The notes under the pieces were generated by a model. The model made no database searches. It worked only from the letters and a program-made list of their open reading frames with translations, and was not told the DNA's origin. Both the position numbers and the translations under genes were made by a program. This document shows positions 1 to 7,966 of a DNA stretch of 64,000 nucleotides, one piece after another. Source of the stretch: Dokdonella_A sp040005635 (GTDB lineage: Bacteria; Pseudomonadota; Gammaproteobacteria; Xanthomonadales; Rhodanobacteraceae); the NCBI GenBank assembly GCA_040005635.1, contig JBDTYM010000005.1, positions 1-64,000 on the forward strand. The letters run 5' to 3'. The stretch's first letter is position 1; each line of letters starts with the position of its first letter.

Positions 1-52
1 CGGCGCTGCGATCACGATTCCATAGGCTGTGCTGATTCGGTATCGCTGACGT

Positions 53-81
53 AAAAAGGCCTCCCGATGGGAGGCCTTTTT
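53..81. terminator. bidirectional intrinsic terminator
   Basis: A perfect 13-bp inverted repeat (GGCCTCCC core flanked by A and T runs, 3-nt loop GAT). It has T runs on both strands, so it can end the minus-strand gene that stops at 96 and any plus-strand gene entering from the left edge. Bases 1-52 hold nothing recognisable. Confidence 0.85.
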
Positions 82-95
82 ACTTGCAGGACCGT

Positions 96-539
96 TCAAT
101 TGCCGCGCGCGGAGGTCTCGTCTGCCGCCTGCGTTGCAGTGCCGGTCACATGAGCGCTGCGGTACGCGCTGGCGTCACGCGGGCTGAGCACGGAGCCGAC
201 AATGGCTTCCTGCGCCGCGCGTTCGCTGCGGGCCAGGGTAGCGCTGCCGAATGTCGGGTGGCGGCTGCCGTTCACCACGGCGCCTGGCGCCGGTGAATCG
301 ACGATCGCGCGCTGCGCGGCGTGCTCGTTGTCAGCCAGGGTCACCGCATCGGTGGTGCCGGAAGCGACAGCTCGGGAGCGCGTATGCGACGGCGGGTCGA
401 CGATGACGCTTTGTGCGGAGCGCTCGCCATCGGCGATGGTGGTGGGCGACTGCGCGAAGGCCGCGCAGCCGAACGGCAAGGCGATGGTCAGGACGGCAAG
501 GGCTGCGGTGAGGGACGTTTTGTGGGTGGAAAGGAACAT
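96..539 (-). CDS. secreted protein with three internal 15-residue repeats, unknown function
   Basis: 147 residues. The N-terminus (basic start, hydrophobic stretch to about residue 29, AFAQ) looks like a Sec signal peptide, so the product is probably periplasmic or secreted. The mature part carries three copies of a motif T-[IL]-A-x-x-E-[RH]-[SA]-A-Q-x-[AV]-I-V at residues 34-48, 67-81 and 101-115, spaced 33-34 residues apart and separated by low-complexity linkers. I do not recognise the family. The start is preceded by AGAGG about 9 nt upstream. The gene diverges from a TetR regulator, and its promoter is overlapped by a palindrome, so TetR repression is the likely control. An intrinsic terminator follows directly. 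Confidence 0.75.
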   Translation of the reverse strand: MFLSTHKTSLTAALAVLTIALPFGCAAFAQSPTTIADGERSAQSVIVDPPSHTRSRAVASGTTDAVTLADNEHAAQRAIVDSPAPGAVVNGSRHPTFGSATLARSERAAQEAIVGSVLSPRDASAYRSAHVTGTATQAADETSARGN

Positions 540-648
540 GTTGGCAAACCTCTCGAGTTAGCGCGCTTTCAAGGGCTTGGCGGACTGTCGGCGCGGCGGC
601 AATTCGTCGTATTCGGTCGGGGTCGCGGAGGCGGCGTCGATCGGATTG

Positions 649-672
649 GTTACGAATATATAGATTCGTTAC
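649..672. promoter_or_regulatory. probable TetR operator
   Basis: Inverted repeat GTTACGAAT-N6-ATTCGTTAC with one mismatch in the 9-bp arms. It covers the -10 box and part of the spacer of the minus-strand promoter for the repeat protein and lies 42 bp upstream of the TetR start. A looser palindrome (GGT...ACC, 686-704) lies between it and the regulator's ATG. Position and symmetry support an operator for the adjacent TetR protein; binding is inferred. Confidence 0.6.
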
Positions 673-683
673 TCGCTTGTCAA
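655..683 (-). promoter_or_regulatory. sigma-70 promoter of the secreted repeat protein
   Basis: On the minus strand, TTGACA (683-678), a 17-bp spacer and TATATT (660-655). This is one of the best consensus matches in the window. Transcription would start near 648, giving a leader of about 108 nt before the ATG at 539. Confidence 0.7.
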
Positions 684-714
684 CAGGTAATGGATTCCGT
701 AACCTACGCACATC

Positions 715-1338
715 ATGGATACGAACCTTCCTGTCAACGAACGCGGCCAGCGTGGCCCGGTCGAGCACGAACGCCGCGAACAGATCATTCGCGCCGCCGA
801 CGAACATTTCAGCCGCTACGGCTACAACAAGACCACGGTGGCTGATCTGGCCAAGGCGATCGGCGTGTCGAGTGCCTATGTGTATCGCTTTTTCGAATCG
901 AAGCAGGCGATTGGCGAAGCGGTCTGCGCGGTGACGCTGGCGCGCATCGACGAGCCGATGATGGAGATCATGGCGGGACCGCAGTCGGCCTCGGATCGCC
1001 TGCGCAGCCTGTATCGCTGGCTGATGGAAGAGGGGAGCAGGCTGTTCCTCGACGAACGCAAGCTGCATGAGATCGTCGTCGTGGCCGTGCGCGATCGCTG
1101 GCCCCCGGTGCTCAAGCACAAGCAGCTCATCGTCGACGCGGTGCGCCGTATCGTCGCCGATGGCCGCGCGTCCGGCGAGTTCGAGCGCAAGACCCCGCTC
1201 GACGAGGTTGCGCGAGCGGTCGCCGCAACGACAGAGCCGTTTGCGCACCCGGTCCTGCTGGAGCAGAAGGAGCCGGCAGACCTCGAAGCCGGCATGATCG
1301 CGGTATCGAACCTGGTGCTGCGCAGCCTGGCGCCCTGA
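715..1338 (+). CDS. TetR/AcrR family transcriptional regulator
   Basis: 207 residues, the usual TetR length. The N-terminal helix-turn-helix spans about residues 20-65 (REQIIRAADEHFSRYGYNKTTVADLAKAIGVSS, then the AYVYRFFESKQAIGEAV recognition part). The C-terminal ligand/dimer domain is not informative about the effector. It is divergent from the secreted repeat protein, with a palindrome overlapping that gene's promoter, so it probably represses that gene and possibly itself. The ribosome binding site is weak. A related AT-rich 24-bp motif lies just past its stop (1350-1373). Confidence 0.9.
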   Translation: MDTNLPVNERGQRGPVEHERREQIIRAADEHFSRYGYNKTTVADLAKAIGVSSAYVYRFFESKQAIGEAVCAVTLARIDEPMMEIMAGPQSASDRLRSLYRWLMEEGSRLFLDERKLHEIVVVAVRDRWPPVLKHKQLIVDAVRRIVADGRASGEFERKTPLDEVARAVAATTEPFAHPVLLEQKEPADLEAGMIAVSNLVLRSLAP

Positions 1339-1349
1339 TCTCGCCGTAA

Positions 1350-1373
1350 GTTATATAATAATAGATATGTAAC
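1350..1373. promoter_or_regulatory. possible second TetR-like site
   Basis: A 24-bp element of the same length as the 649-672 operator and sharing 15 of 24 positions, including GTTA at one end, the ATAGAT core and AC at the other end. It sits between the tetR stop and the 3' end of cysH. It may be a degenerate operator or just AT-rich coincidence. Confidence 0.25.
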
Positions 1374-1384
1374 CGATTGACGTT

Positions 1385-2107
1385 TCAGTGATCGAAGTGC
1401 AGTCCGCACTCGCGCTTGAGGCCGAAGAAACGCGTGTCCTCGGCGCGCATGCCATCGCGCAATGTACGGGTGGTGTGCACGTCGCCGATCGACACATAGC
1501 CCTGTTCCCACAGCGGGTGGTAGGGCAGCCCGTGGGCTTGTGCGTAGTCCCACACGTGGCGATCGTTCCAGTCGGCCAGCGGATGGATCTTCCAGCGCCC
1601 TTCACGCAATTCGAGCACGCGGATATTGCGGCGTGATTCGCTTTGCGCGCGGCGCAGGCCGGCGAGCCAGGTGCGTGCCTCGAGTTCCTTCAGCGCACGC
1701 CGCATCGGTTCGACCTTGCGCAGATGGTTGTAGCGCTCGATGCCGTCGAGACCTTTCTCCCACAGGCGGCCCAGGCGCGCCTCCATCCAGGCGATACCGA
1801 TTTGTGGCCGATATACCTTGAGGTTCAAGGCAAAGCGCGCAGTCAGCTCGTCGACGAAGCGGTAGGTCTCCGGAAACAGGTAGCCGGTGTCGATCAGCAC
1901 GACCGGGATATCGGATTTCTGCTGCGTGACCAGATGCAGCAAGGCGGCTGACTGCGCGCCGAAGCTCGACGACAGCACATGTTCGCCCGGCAGGCTCGCG
2001 AGCGCCCAGGCGACCCGCTCTTCTGCGCTTTGTGCCTCCAGCCAGCCATTCAGTTCTTCGAGGGCGCGCTCGTCTTCCGCGGCGCTGACCAGATCGGGGG
2101 GAATCAC
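1385..2107 (-). CDS. cysH: phosphoadenylyl-sulfate (PAPS) reductase
   Basis: 240 residues. It reduces PAPS to sulfite using thioredoxin (or glutaredoxin) in assimilatory sulfate reduction, in the cytoplasm. The PP-loop fold is visible in LSSSFGAQSA near the N-terminus, followed by LIDTGYLFPETY, SIGDVHTT and the C-terminal ECGLH with the catalytic cysteine. That is the only cysteine in the protein. The CC/CxxC residues that bind a 4Fe-4S cluster in APS reductases are absent, so this is the PAPS-type enzyme. The GTG start overlaps the cysI stop (GTGA), implying translational coupling in a cysJIH operon. Confidence 0.95.
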   Translation of the reverse strand: MIPPDLVSAAEDERALEELNGWLEAQSAEERVAWALASLPGEHVLSSSFGAQSAALLHLVTQQKSDIPVVLIDTGYLFPETYRFVDELTARFALNLKVYRPQIGIAWMEARLGRLWEKGLDGIERYNHLRKVEPMRRALKELEARTWLAGLRRAQSESRRNIRVLELREGRWKIHPLADWNDRHVWDYAQAHGLPYHPLWEQGYVSIGDVHTTRTLRDGMRAEDTRFFGLKRECGLHFDH

Positions 2108-3801
2108 GTCGTTGTCTCCAGCGGTATTGCCACGCGCCGCGCGGGAACGATGACGCCCGCGCGCAGCAGAAAATCTCCGAAGCCTTCGCCGTCGCTACGG
2201 TCGTCCGCGTAGCGCGCGAACAGCACGTCGAGTTCGGCCAGGATCGCCGCCTCGTCGATGTTCTCGCGATGCATCCGGTTCAGGCGTTGCCCGCGTGCGT
2301 CGGCGCCGAGCATCAGGTTGTAGCGGCCAGGCGCCTTGCCGACCAGGGCGATTTCGGCGAGATAGGGTCGCGAGCAGCCGTTCGGGCAGCCGGACACGCG
2401 CAAACCGATCGGCACGTCCGACAAGCCATGCGCCGCGAGCAGCCGTTCGACCTTGCCGACCAGCTCCGGCAGATAGCGTTCCGCCTCGGCCATCGCGAGT
2501 GCGCAGGTCGGCAACGCGACGCAGGCGAGCGCGTTCAGGCGCAATGGCGTCGCCGTGCGAAAACCGTCCAGCGCGTGTGCGACGACCAACGCATCGATCG
2601 TTGCGCGATCGCGCGCATCCACATTCGCGATGATGAGATTCTGGTTCGGCGTCAGCCGTAACTCGCCTTTGTGTACCTTTGCAATTTCGCGCAAGCCCGA
2701 CAGATGCGTGGCGTGCCCGCGATCGGCGATGCGTCCGGCTTCGATGCGCAGGTTCAGATGCCAGCGACCGTCATGGCCTTCGCTCCAGCCGAAGCGGTCG
2801 CCGTTGTGTGCGAACGCGAACGGTCGCGCGGGCTGCAGTGCGAAGCCGAGGCGACGCTCGACCTCGCGCTTGAACCAGTCGACACCGCGATCGGCAATCG
2901 TGTACTTGAGCCGCGCATGCTTGCGTTCGGTGCGATCACCGAAGTCGCGCTGGGTCGTCACCACGGCTTCCGCGACAGCGAGCAATTGTTCCGGCGCGAT
3001 GAAACCCAGCACATCGGCCAGGCGCGGAAAGGTCTTGTCGTCGCCGTGCGTCGCGCCCATGCCGCCGCCGACGGTCACGTTGAAGCCGAGCACGCCGCGG
3101 CGCTCGACGATCGCGATGAAGCCGAGATCGTGCGCGAACACGTCGACGTCGTTGACCGGCGGCAATGCGAACGCGACCTTGAACTTGCGCGGCAGATAAG
3201 TCGCTCCGTAGACGGGCTCCCACTCGCGGTCGCTTTCGGCAATCTTCTCCTCGCCGAGCCAGATCTCGAAGTACGCGCGCGTCTTCGGCTTCAGGCGCTC
3301 GGATAGGCGGGCGGCCCATTCCTGCACGGTCGCATGCGCCAATGATTCATGTGGATTGGCGCCGACCATCACGTTGCGGTTGACATCGCCGCAGGCCGCG
3401 ATCGTGTCGATCAGCGCCGCATTGATCGCCTGCATCGTCGTCTGCAGTTCGCGCTTGACGATGCCATGGAACTGGAATGCCTGGCGCGTCGTCAGGCGCA
3501 GGGTGTGATTAGCGTAGGTGGTCGCGATCGCATCGAGCTGCAGCCACTGCTGCGACGTCACCACGCCGCCCGGCGTGCGCGTGCGGATCATGAAGCTGTA
3601 GGCCGGTTCGAGCTTCTGCTGGCGACGTTCATCGCGCAGATCGCGATCGTCCTGCTGGTAGCTGCCGTGGAACTTGATCAGCTGCGTGTCGCTGTCGGCG
3701 ATCGCGCCGGTGACCGGATTGGCAAGACTTTCGACCAGCGTGCCGCGCAAGTTGCGGCTTTCGGACTTGATCTTCTCGACGGGGGAAAGCGGCGCATTCA
3801 C
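2104..3801 (-). CDS. cysI: sulfite reductase [NADPH] hemoprotein beta subunit
   Basis: 565 residues, normal for CysI. It reduces sulfite to sulfide with six electrons received from CysJ. The C-terminal half contains both siroheme/4Fe-4S cysteine pairs, CVALPTC and GCPNGC. The tandem sulfite-reductase half-domains are recognisable in TTRQAFQFHG and NVTVGGGMG. The GTG start follows the cysJ TGA with no gap, and the stop overlaps the cysH start, so the three genes form one transcriptional unit ordered J-I-H. Confidence 0.97.
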   Translation of the reverse strand: MNAPLSPVEKIKSESRNLRGTLVESLANPVTGAIADSDTQLIKFHGSYQQDDRDLRDERRQQKLEPAYSFMIRTRTPGGVVTSQQWLQLDAIATTYANHTLRLTTRQAFQFHGIVKRELQTTMQAINAALIDTIAACGDVNRNVMVGANPHESLAHATVQEWAARLSERLKPKTRAYFEIWLGEEKIAESDREWEPVYGATYLPRKFKVAFALPPVNDVDVFAHDLGFIAIVERRGVLGFNVTVGGGMGATHGDDKTFPRLADVLGFIAPEQLLAVAEAVVTTQRDFGDRTERKHARLKYTIADRGVDWFKREVERRLGFALQPARPFAFAHNGDRFGWSEGHDGRWHLNLRIEAGRIADRGHATHLSGLREIAKVHKGELRLTPNQNLIIANVDARDRATIDALVVAHALDGFRTATPLRLNALACVALPTCALAMAEAERYLPELVGKVERLLAAHGLSDVPIGLRVSGCPNGCSRPYLAEIALVGKAPGRYNLMLGADARGQRLNRMHRENIDEAAILAELDVLFARYADDRSDGEGFGDFLLRAGVIVPARRVAIPLETTT

Positions 3802-5646
3802 TCAGTAGATGTCCCGGGCATAGCGTCCCTGCTGCTGCAGGGCGTCGATGTATTCGGCCGCCTGCTCGCGGTCCTTGCCGCCGTGCTCGGCGACGAGATC
3901 GATCAGCGTCGCGTGCACGTCCTTCGCCATCCGCGTGGCGTCGCCGCAGACATACAGCTGCGCGCCGTTCTCGAGCCAGTCGTAGAGTTCACGGCCGCGT
4001 TCGCGCAGGCGTTGTTGCACGTAGATCTTGTTTTCCTGGTCACGCGAGAATGCAAGATCCAGTCGATGCAGCGATCCGTCCTTCAGCGCGGCCTGCCATT
4101 CGAGCTGGTAAAAGAAGTCGCGTTCGAAATACGGATTTCCGAAAAACAGCCACTGGCGCCCGCGCGCACCGACGGCATGGCGCTCCTGCACGAAGCCGCG
4201 GAACGGTGCGACACCGGTGCCGGGTCCGATCATGATGATGTCGCGCGTGGTGTCCTTCGGCAGGCGGAAGCGCTCGTTCGCCTCGAGGAAGACGGGCACG
4301 CGCGCACCGTCCTCGCGGCTGGCCAGGTAGGCCGACGCGGCGCCGCTGTGGCTGCGGCCGAAGGCGTCGTAGACGAGGTTCGCGACGGTCAGATGAACCT
4401 CGTCGCCGACCGCCTTGCGACTCGACGCGATCGAATACAGGCGCGGCGTCAACGGGCGCAACGCGGCGACGAGATCCTCGGCACTCCAGTCGGCCGGATA
4501 CGCCTGCAACAGATCGATCACCTGATGACCTTGCAGCAGCGCCGCGAGGTCGCTCGCGCGATCCGGCGCGAGCAGCCGGTTCAGATCTGCGGCGCGCGCC
4601 TGCGCCGCGTGTGCGGCGACGAATGGCCGCGCGAGCTTGGTCAGTTCGCGTCTCTCCAGCAACCAGCTGCGCAGCGGCCGTGTCTCGCCCACGAGCGCCA
4701 CCGCGCTGCCGCCGTCGAGATGCAGGCTGTCCAAAATCGCCTCGACCAGCGCCGGCGGATTCGTCGGCCAGACGCCGAGCGCGTCGCCGGCCTCGTAGGC
4801 GAAGCCGCTGCCTTCGATCGAAAGTTCGAGATGGCGTACGTCGCGCGTGCCATTACGCGCGCTGATGCGCTGGTTGACCAGCAATTCGGCCGCGAACGGG
4901 CGTTCGCGTGTCCATTCGCTGACAGGCGTCGGCGCCACGGCACGCAGCGGCGTCACTGTCGCGGCGCGCGGCGAGCTCGCTTTGTACGCTTCGCGCGCTG
5001 CTGAAAGCGTGCGATCGAGCCACGGCGTCGCCACCGTCTCGATGTCGAGATCGGCTTCGCCGGCAACGGCCAGTCGCGTCGCGCCGAGTTCAGCGAGGCG
5101 CGCATCGAGCTTGCGACCGATCGCGCAAAATTGCGGATAACTCGAATCGCCAAGGCCGAGCACGGCGAATTTCAGTTCCGGCAGCTGCGGCGCGCGCGTG
5201 CCGGCAAGGAATTCGACGAATCCGCGCGCATCATCCGGTGGATCGCCATCGCCTTGCGTGCTGATTACGAGCGCGAGCAGGCGTTCGTTCTTCAATTCGC
5301 GCTGCGGATACGCATCGGCACGCAGCAGGCGCACGCCAAGACCGGCCGCTTCGGCATCGCGCGCAAGCTTCTCGGCGAGACGCTTCGCGTTGCCGGTCTG
5401 ACTGCCGTAAACGACGGTCAGGCGTTCCTGCGGCCCCGTTTCACGGGCGACAGGGGCGCTGGTCGTGCGCGTGGCAACCCCGGCCTGACCGGCAAGCGCG
5501 GCCGTGTAGCCGGACAACCACCACAGAGCTGCCGGTTCCAGCCCTTCGAGCAGTCGCAGGATTTCGCCGGATTTCTCTTCCGGCAACAACGAGATGGGCA
5601 GGGCAGGCAGCGCAGGCACGACAGGCAAGTCCGTTTGGACGTCCAA
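3802..5646 (-). CDS. cysJ: sulfite reductase [NADPH] flavoprotein alpha subunit
   Basis: 614 residues. It transfers electrons from NADPH through FAD and FMN to CysI. An FMN-binding flavodoxin domain occupies about residues 75-215 (VVYGSQTGNAKRLAEKL, STQGDGDPPDD). The FAD domain follows (PRLYSIASS), and the NADPH-binding ferredoxin-reductase part includes IGPGTGVAPFRGF and a C-terminus ending in RYARDIY. The 5' end is uncertain. The open frame begins at a TTG with AGGA only a few bases upstream, and a second TTG lies six codons downstream. A 16-bp palindrome overlaps this start. It is the first gene of cysJIH. Confidence 0.95.
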   Translation of the reverse strand: MDVQTDLPVVPALPALPISLLPEEKSGEILRLLEGLEPAALWWLSGYTAALAGQAGVATRTTSAPVARETGPQERLTVVYGSQTGNAKRLAEKLARDAEAAGLGVRLLRADAYPQRELKNERLLALVISTQGDGDPPDDARGFVEFLAGTRAPQLPELKFAVLGLGDSSYPQFCAIGRKLDARLAELGATRLAVAGEADLDIETVATPWLDRTLSAAREAYKASSPRAATVTPLRAVAPTPVSEWTRERPFAAELLVNQRISARNGTRDVRHLELSIEGSGFAYEAGDALGVWPTNPPALVEAILDSLHLDGGSAVALVGETRPLRSWLLERRELTKLARPFVAAHAAQARAADLNRLLAPDRASDLAALLQGHQVIDLLQAYPADWSAEDLVAALRPLTPRLYSIASSRKAVGDEVHLTVANLVYDAFGRSHSGAASAYLASREDGARVPVFLEANERFRLPKDTTRDIIMIGPGTGVAPFRGFVQERHAVGARGRQWLFFGNPYFERDFFYQLEWQAALKDGSLHRLDLAFSRDQENKIYVQQRLRERGRELYDWLENGAQLYVCGDATRMAKDVHATLIDLVAEHGGKDREQAAEYIDALQQQGRYARDIY

Positions 5647-5648
5647 AC
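5633..5648. promoter_or_regulatory. perfect palindrome at the cysJ start
   Basis: GTTTGGAC followed directly by GTCCAAAC, a perfect 16-bp palindrome over the presumed first codons of cysJ. It could be an operator or a translation-blocking hairpin. It does not resemble a CysB site. Confidence 0.3.
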
Positions 5649-5780
5649 GTCCTATGGTCTTGCATGCTAGGCCGCGCGCGGTCGACGCGGAAAGAATGCA
5701 TGGTTATGCGCTTATACGACAGGTGCATCTGCACGTCGCCACGACTGCCGCGATCCGCACGCGCAGCGGATCGGGTCGCG

Positions 5781-7187
5781 TCAGGCCACTGCAACCCGCG
5801 CTGGCGGGCGTACGCCGAGCGGCAGATCGCGCACGATCGTCTGTGCCAGCGTGCGAATTTCCGGCATGCCGGTACATTCCCACAGGCTGCCGCGCAGCAG
5901 GGTTCCGATCGCATAGAGCCCATGCCAGGCGCTGCCGTCGGGGCGCAGCAAGCGGCCGTCCGGCTGCGCGGCGAGGCCGAGACCGAGCGCATCCGGCTGT
6001 GCCACGCCGTGGTCGAGCAGTTGGCGCACGAGCGTGTGCGAGGTGGTCTGTGCGGCGGATTCAAGACCGGTCGCCTGGATCACGAAATCCGCGGCCACGC
6101 TATAGGGGCGCGCGCCACCGCGCGGCTGCAGTTGTGCCAGCAGCAGCGGATCGCCGCCGTCGATCTCGCGCACGCGTGCGGTGAGGATGCGCAGGCGGCC
6201 ACTGTCCTGCAGTGCACGGATCTTCGAGGCGGTCTGCTCTGGCATGCGATGGCGCACGACTTCCCAGGTCGAGCGCAGATGGCGCAGAAAGCGGGCTCGC
6301 TGACGCGGGTCGAGCGCCTGCCAGCAGCGCGGTATCTCGGCGCGTACCGCATCGAGTACGGCGCGCCAGTCGACGTCCGCCGAGGCGGCGGCTGCGCGCA
6401 CGCTGCGCAGCCAGTGGCCGAGGTTGGCGTGCTTGCGCAGCAGCGCAATCAAGGAGGCCTGCTCCGCATACGGCGCCAGGGGTAGTTCGGAATGCAGCGC
6501 GGGCAGGCGACCGCGGCGCGACACGGCGGTCAAGCGCGCGCGCGGCCAGCGCGCGGCGGCGCTGAGCAGGGCATCGACGCCAGTCAGTCCAGTGCCGATC
6601 ACCAGTACGTGCTCGGGCGCGCGCGACAAGGTCGGCCATGCCCACGGGTCGCTCGCATAGGCGCCGCTGCGGAGGGCCTTTGCGCTTACGCCCGGCAGCG
6701 TCGCTGCAGGCAGCGCGCCAAGCGCCAGCACGATGCCATCGGCGCGAAGGTCGTCGCCGCTGCGCGTGTGAATGCTGAAGCCGCGATCGGCGAGCGGGTG
6801 GATCGCGACGGCTTCGGTCGAGCGCGCCGCCAGTGTCACGCGCCGGCGCGTCGTGCGCAGCAAACGCTCCAGCGTCGCCTCGACATAGTCGCCATAAATC
6901 GAGCGCGGCAGAAACTGACCGCCGCTGGCCGCGATGCCGCGCGTGGCCGCGTAGTTGAGGAAATCGCCGGGTTGATCGGCGAACAGACCCATGTTCGCCG
7001 CGCGCACATTGAGCAGATGCTGCTCGTCGACGGTCTCGTAGGCGACGCCGCGGCCCGGCGCACGTTCGCCGACGATCCAGGTCACGGCACCGCCGCTGCT
7101 GTAGTCATAGTCGGCCGCGTTGCGCAGGAACTGCGCAACGACCGCTGAGCCGGCGGCGCCGCCGCCAATGATCGCGATGCGTTGCAT
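5781..7187 (-). CDS. FAD/NAD(P)-binding oxidoreductase-like protein
   Basis: 468 residues. It begins with a Rossmann nucleotide-binding motif (IAIIGGGAAGSAVVAQFL, residues 4-21) and has a second dinucleotide-type loop in HVLVIGTGLTGVDALLSAA around residue 200. This architecture matches the FAD-NAD(P)-binding family often annotated as a hydroxyacylglutathione-hydrolase-like or HpnW-like protein. The substrate is unknown. It lies 30 bp downstream of a cysteine-dioxygenase-like gene on the same strand and next to cysJIH, which suggests a role in thiol or sulfur oxidation, but that is context only. The ribosome binding site is weak. Confidence 0.8.
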   Translation of the reverse strand: MQRIAIIGGGAAGSAVVAQFLRNAADYDYSSGGAVTWIVGERAPGRGVAYETVDEQHLLNVRAANMGLFADQPGDFLNYAATRGIAASGGQFLPRSIYGDYVEATLERLLRTTRRRVTLAARSTEAVAIHPLADRGFSIHTRSGDDLRADGIVLALGALPAATLPGVSAKALRSGAYASDPWAWPTLSRAPEHVLVIGTGLTGVDALLSAAARWPRARLTAVSRRGRLPALHSELPLAPYAEQASLIALLRKHANLGHWLRSVRAAAASADVDWRAVLDAVRAEIPRCWQALDPRQRARFLRHLRSTWEVVRHRMPEQTASKIRALQDSGRLRILTARVREIDGGDPLLLAQLQPRGGARPYSVAADFVIQATGLESAAQTTSHTLVRQLLDHGVAQPDALGLGLAAQPDGRLLRPDGSAWHGLYAIGTLLRGSLWECTGMPEIRTLAQTIVRDLPLGVRPPARVAVA

Positions 7188-7217
7188 GAGGGATCTCGAC
7201 TCGTCGTGGGCGAAAAA

Positions 7218-7808
7218 CTACACGCTCAACGTCGCATCGACGCTCGCGTGATGCGCGCGGGCGCTGTAGCCGCCGCGCGCGTCGGCCTGGAAGGCGTGAT
7301 AGCGATCGAGCACGCCGCCATAGACATGCAGCGACAACGCCGGTCGCGTCGACGACAGGTTGCGGCAGCGATGCGCATAGCGGCGTCCGGTGAACACGGC
7401 GGCGTCGCCGGTGCCGAGCAGGAGCGCGCGCTGCGCAGACAACTGCGGCTGATCGAGTTCGCCGCCAATCGCGAATTCCTCGACCTCGAGTGCGCCATCG
7501 AGCACCAGCTCGATGCCCCACAAGCCGGCATGGTCGTGGATCGGCGTGCGATGACCGGCAGGCCATGCGATCAACAGAGCCGAATACGCCTCGTCGTTGC
7601 CGCCGGCTATCAGATGGCGGCGATAGTGCTCGGGCGCGGCGACGTCGAGCGTATTCGAGCGCGGCGCGTCGAGCACGAGTGCCTGCTCGGCAAGGCGGCC
7701 GGAAAGGCGTTCGATGCTGGCGATCGTCGGGGCCGACCCCAGTGCCGCCAAGTCGCGGCGCACGTCGGCGAGCCAGCGGCGACTGCCGGCCGGAAGAGAG
7801 ATGTCCAT
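7218..7808 (-). CDS. cysteine dioxygenase-type cupin
   Basis: 196 residues, the length of bacterial type I cysteine dioxygenases, which oxidise cysteine to cysteine sulfinate with a mononuclear iron. The metal-binding histidines are visible in TPIHDHAGLWG and RYAHRCRNL. I place the start at the ATG at 7808 because AGGGG lies 7 nt upstream. A TTG two codons earlier is possible but sits on the ribosome binding site. It is probably co-transcribed with the downstream FAD/NAD(P) protein. Other 3-thiol dioxygenase substrates cannot be excluded from sequence alone. Confidence 0.85.
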   Translation of the reverse strand: MDISLPAGSRRWLADVRRDLAALGSAPTIASIERLSGRLAEQALVLDAPRSNTLDVAAPEHYRRHLIAGGNDEAYSALLIAWPAGHRTPIHDHAGLWGIELVLDGALEVEEFAIGGELDQPQLSAQRALLLGTGDAAVFTGRRYAHRCRNLSSTRPALSLHVYGGVLDRYHAFQADARGGYSARAHHASVDATLSV

Positions 7809-7966
7809 GCGCAAGCCCCTGTGGATTGGATGGCGCTATGCCATCACGTTCGGTGTTAAACCGTAGCTAAACGCGACACGCCAGACACCTATGCCGATAT
7901 GGCGCGAACGACTGTGCTCATGCTCCGACGTGATGGGCGAACAGGGTATGGCGAATGCATTCGCTT

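Noticed and set aside
3349..5004. 551-residue plus-strand frame across cysI and cysJ
   Set aside because: The minus-strand genes have clear catalytic motifs; this frame has none.
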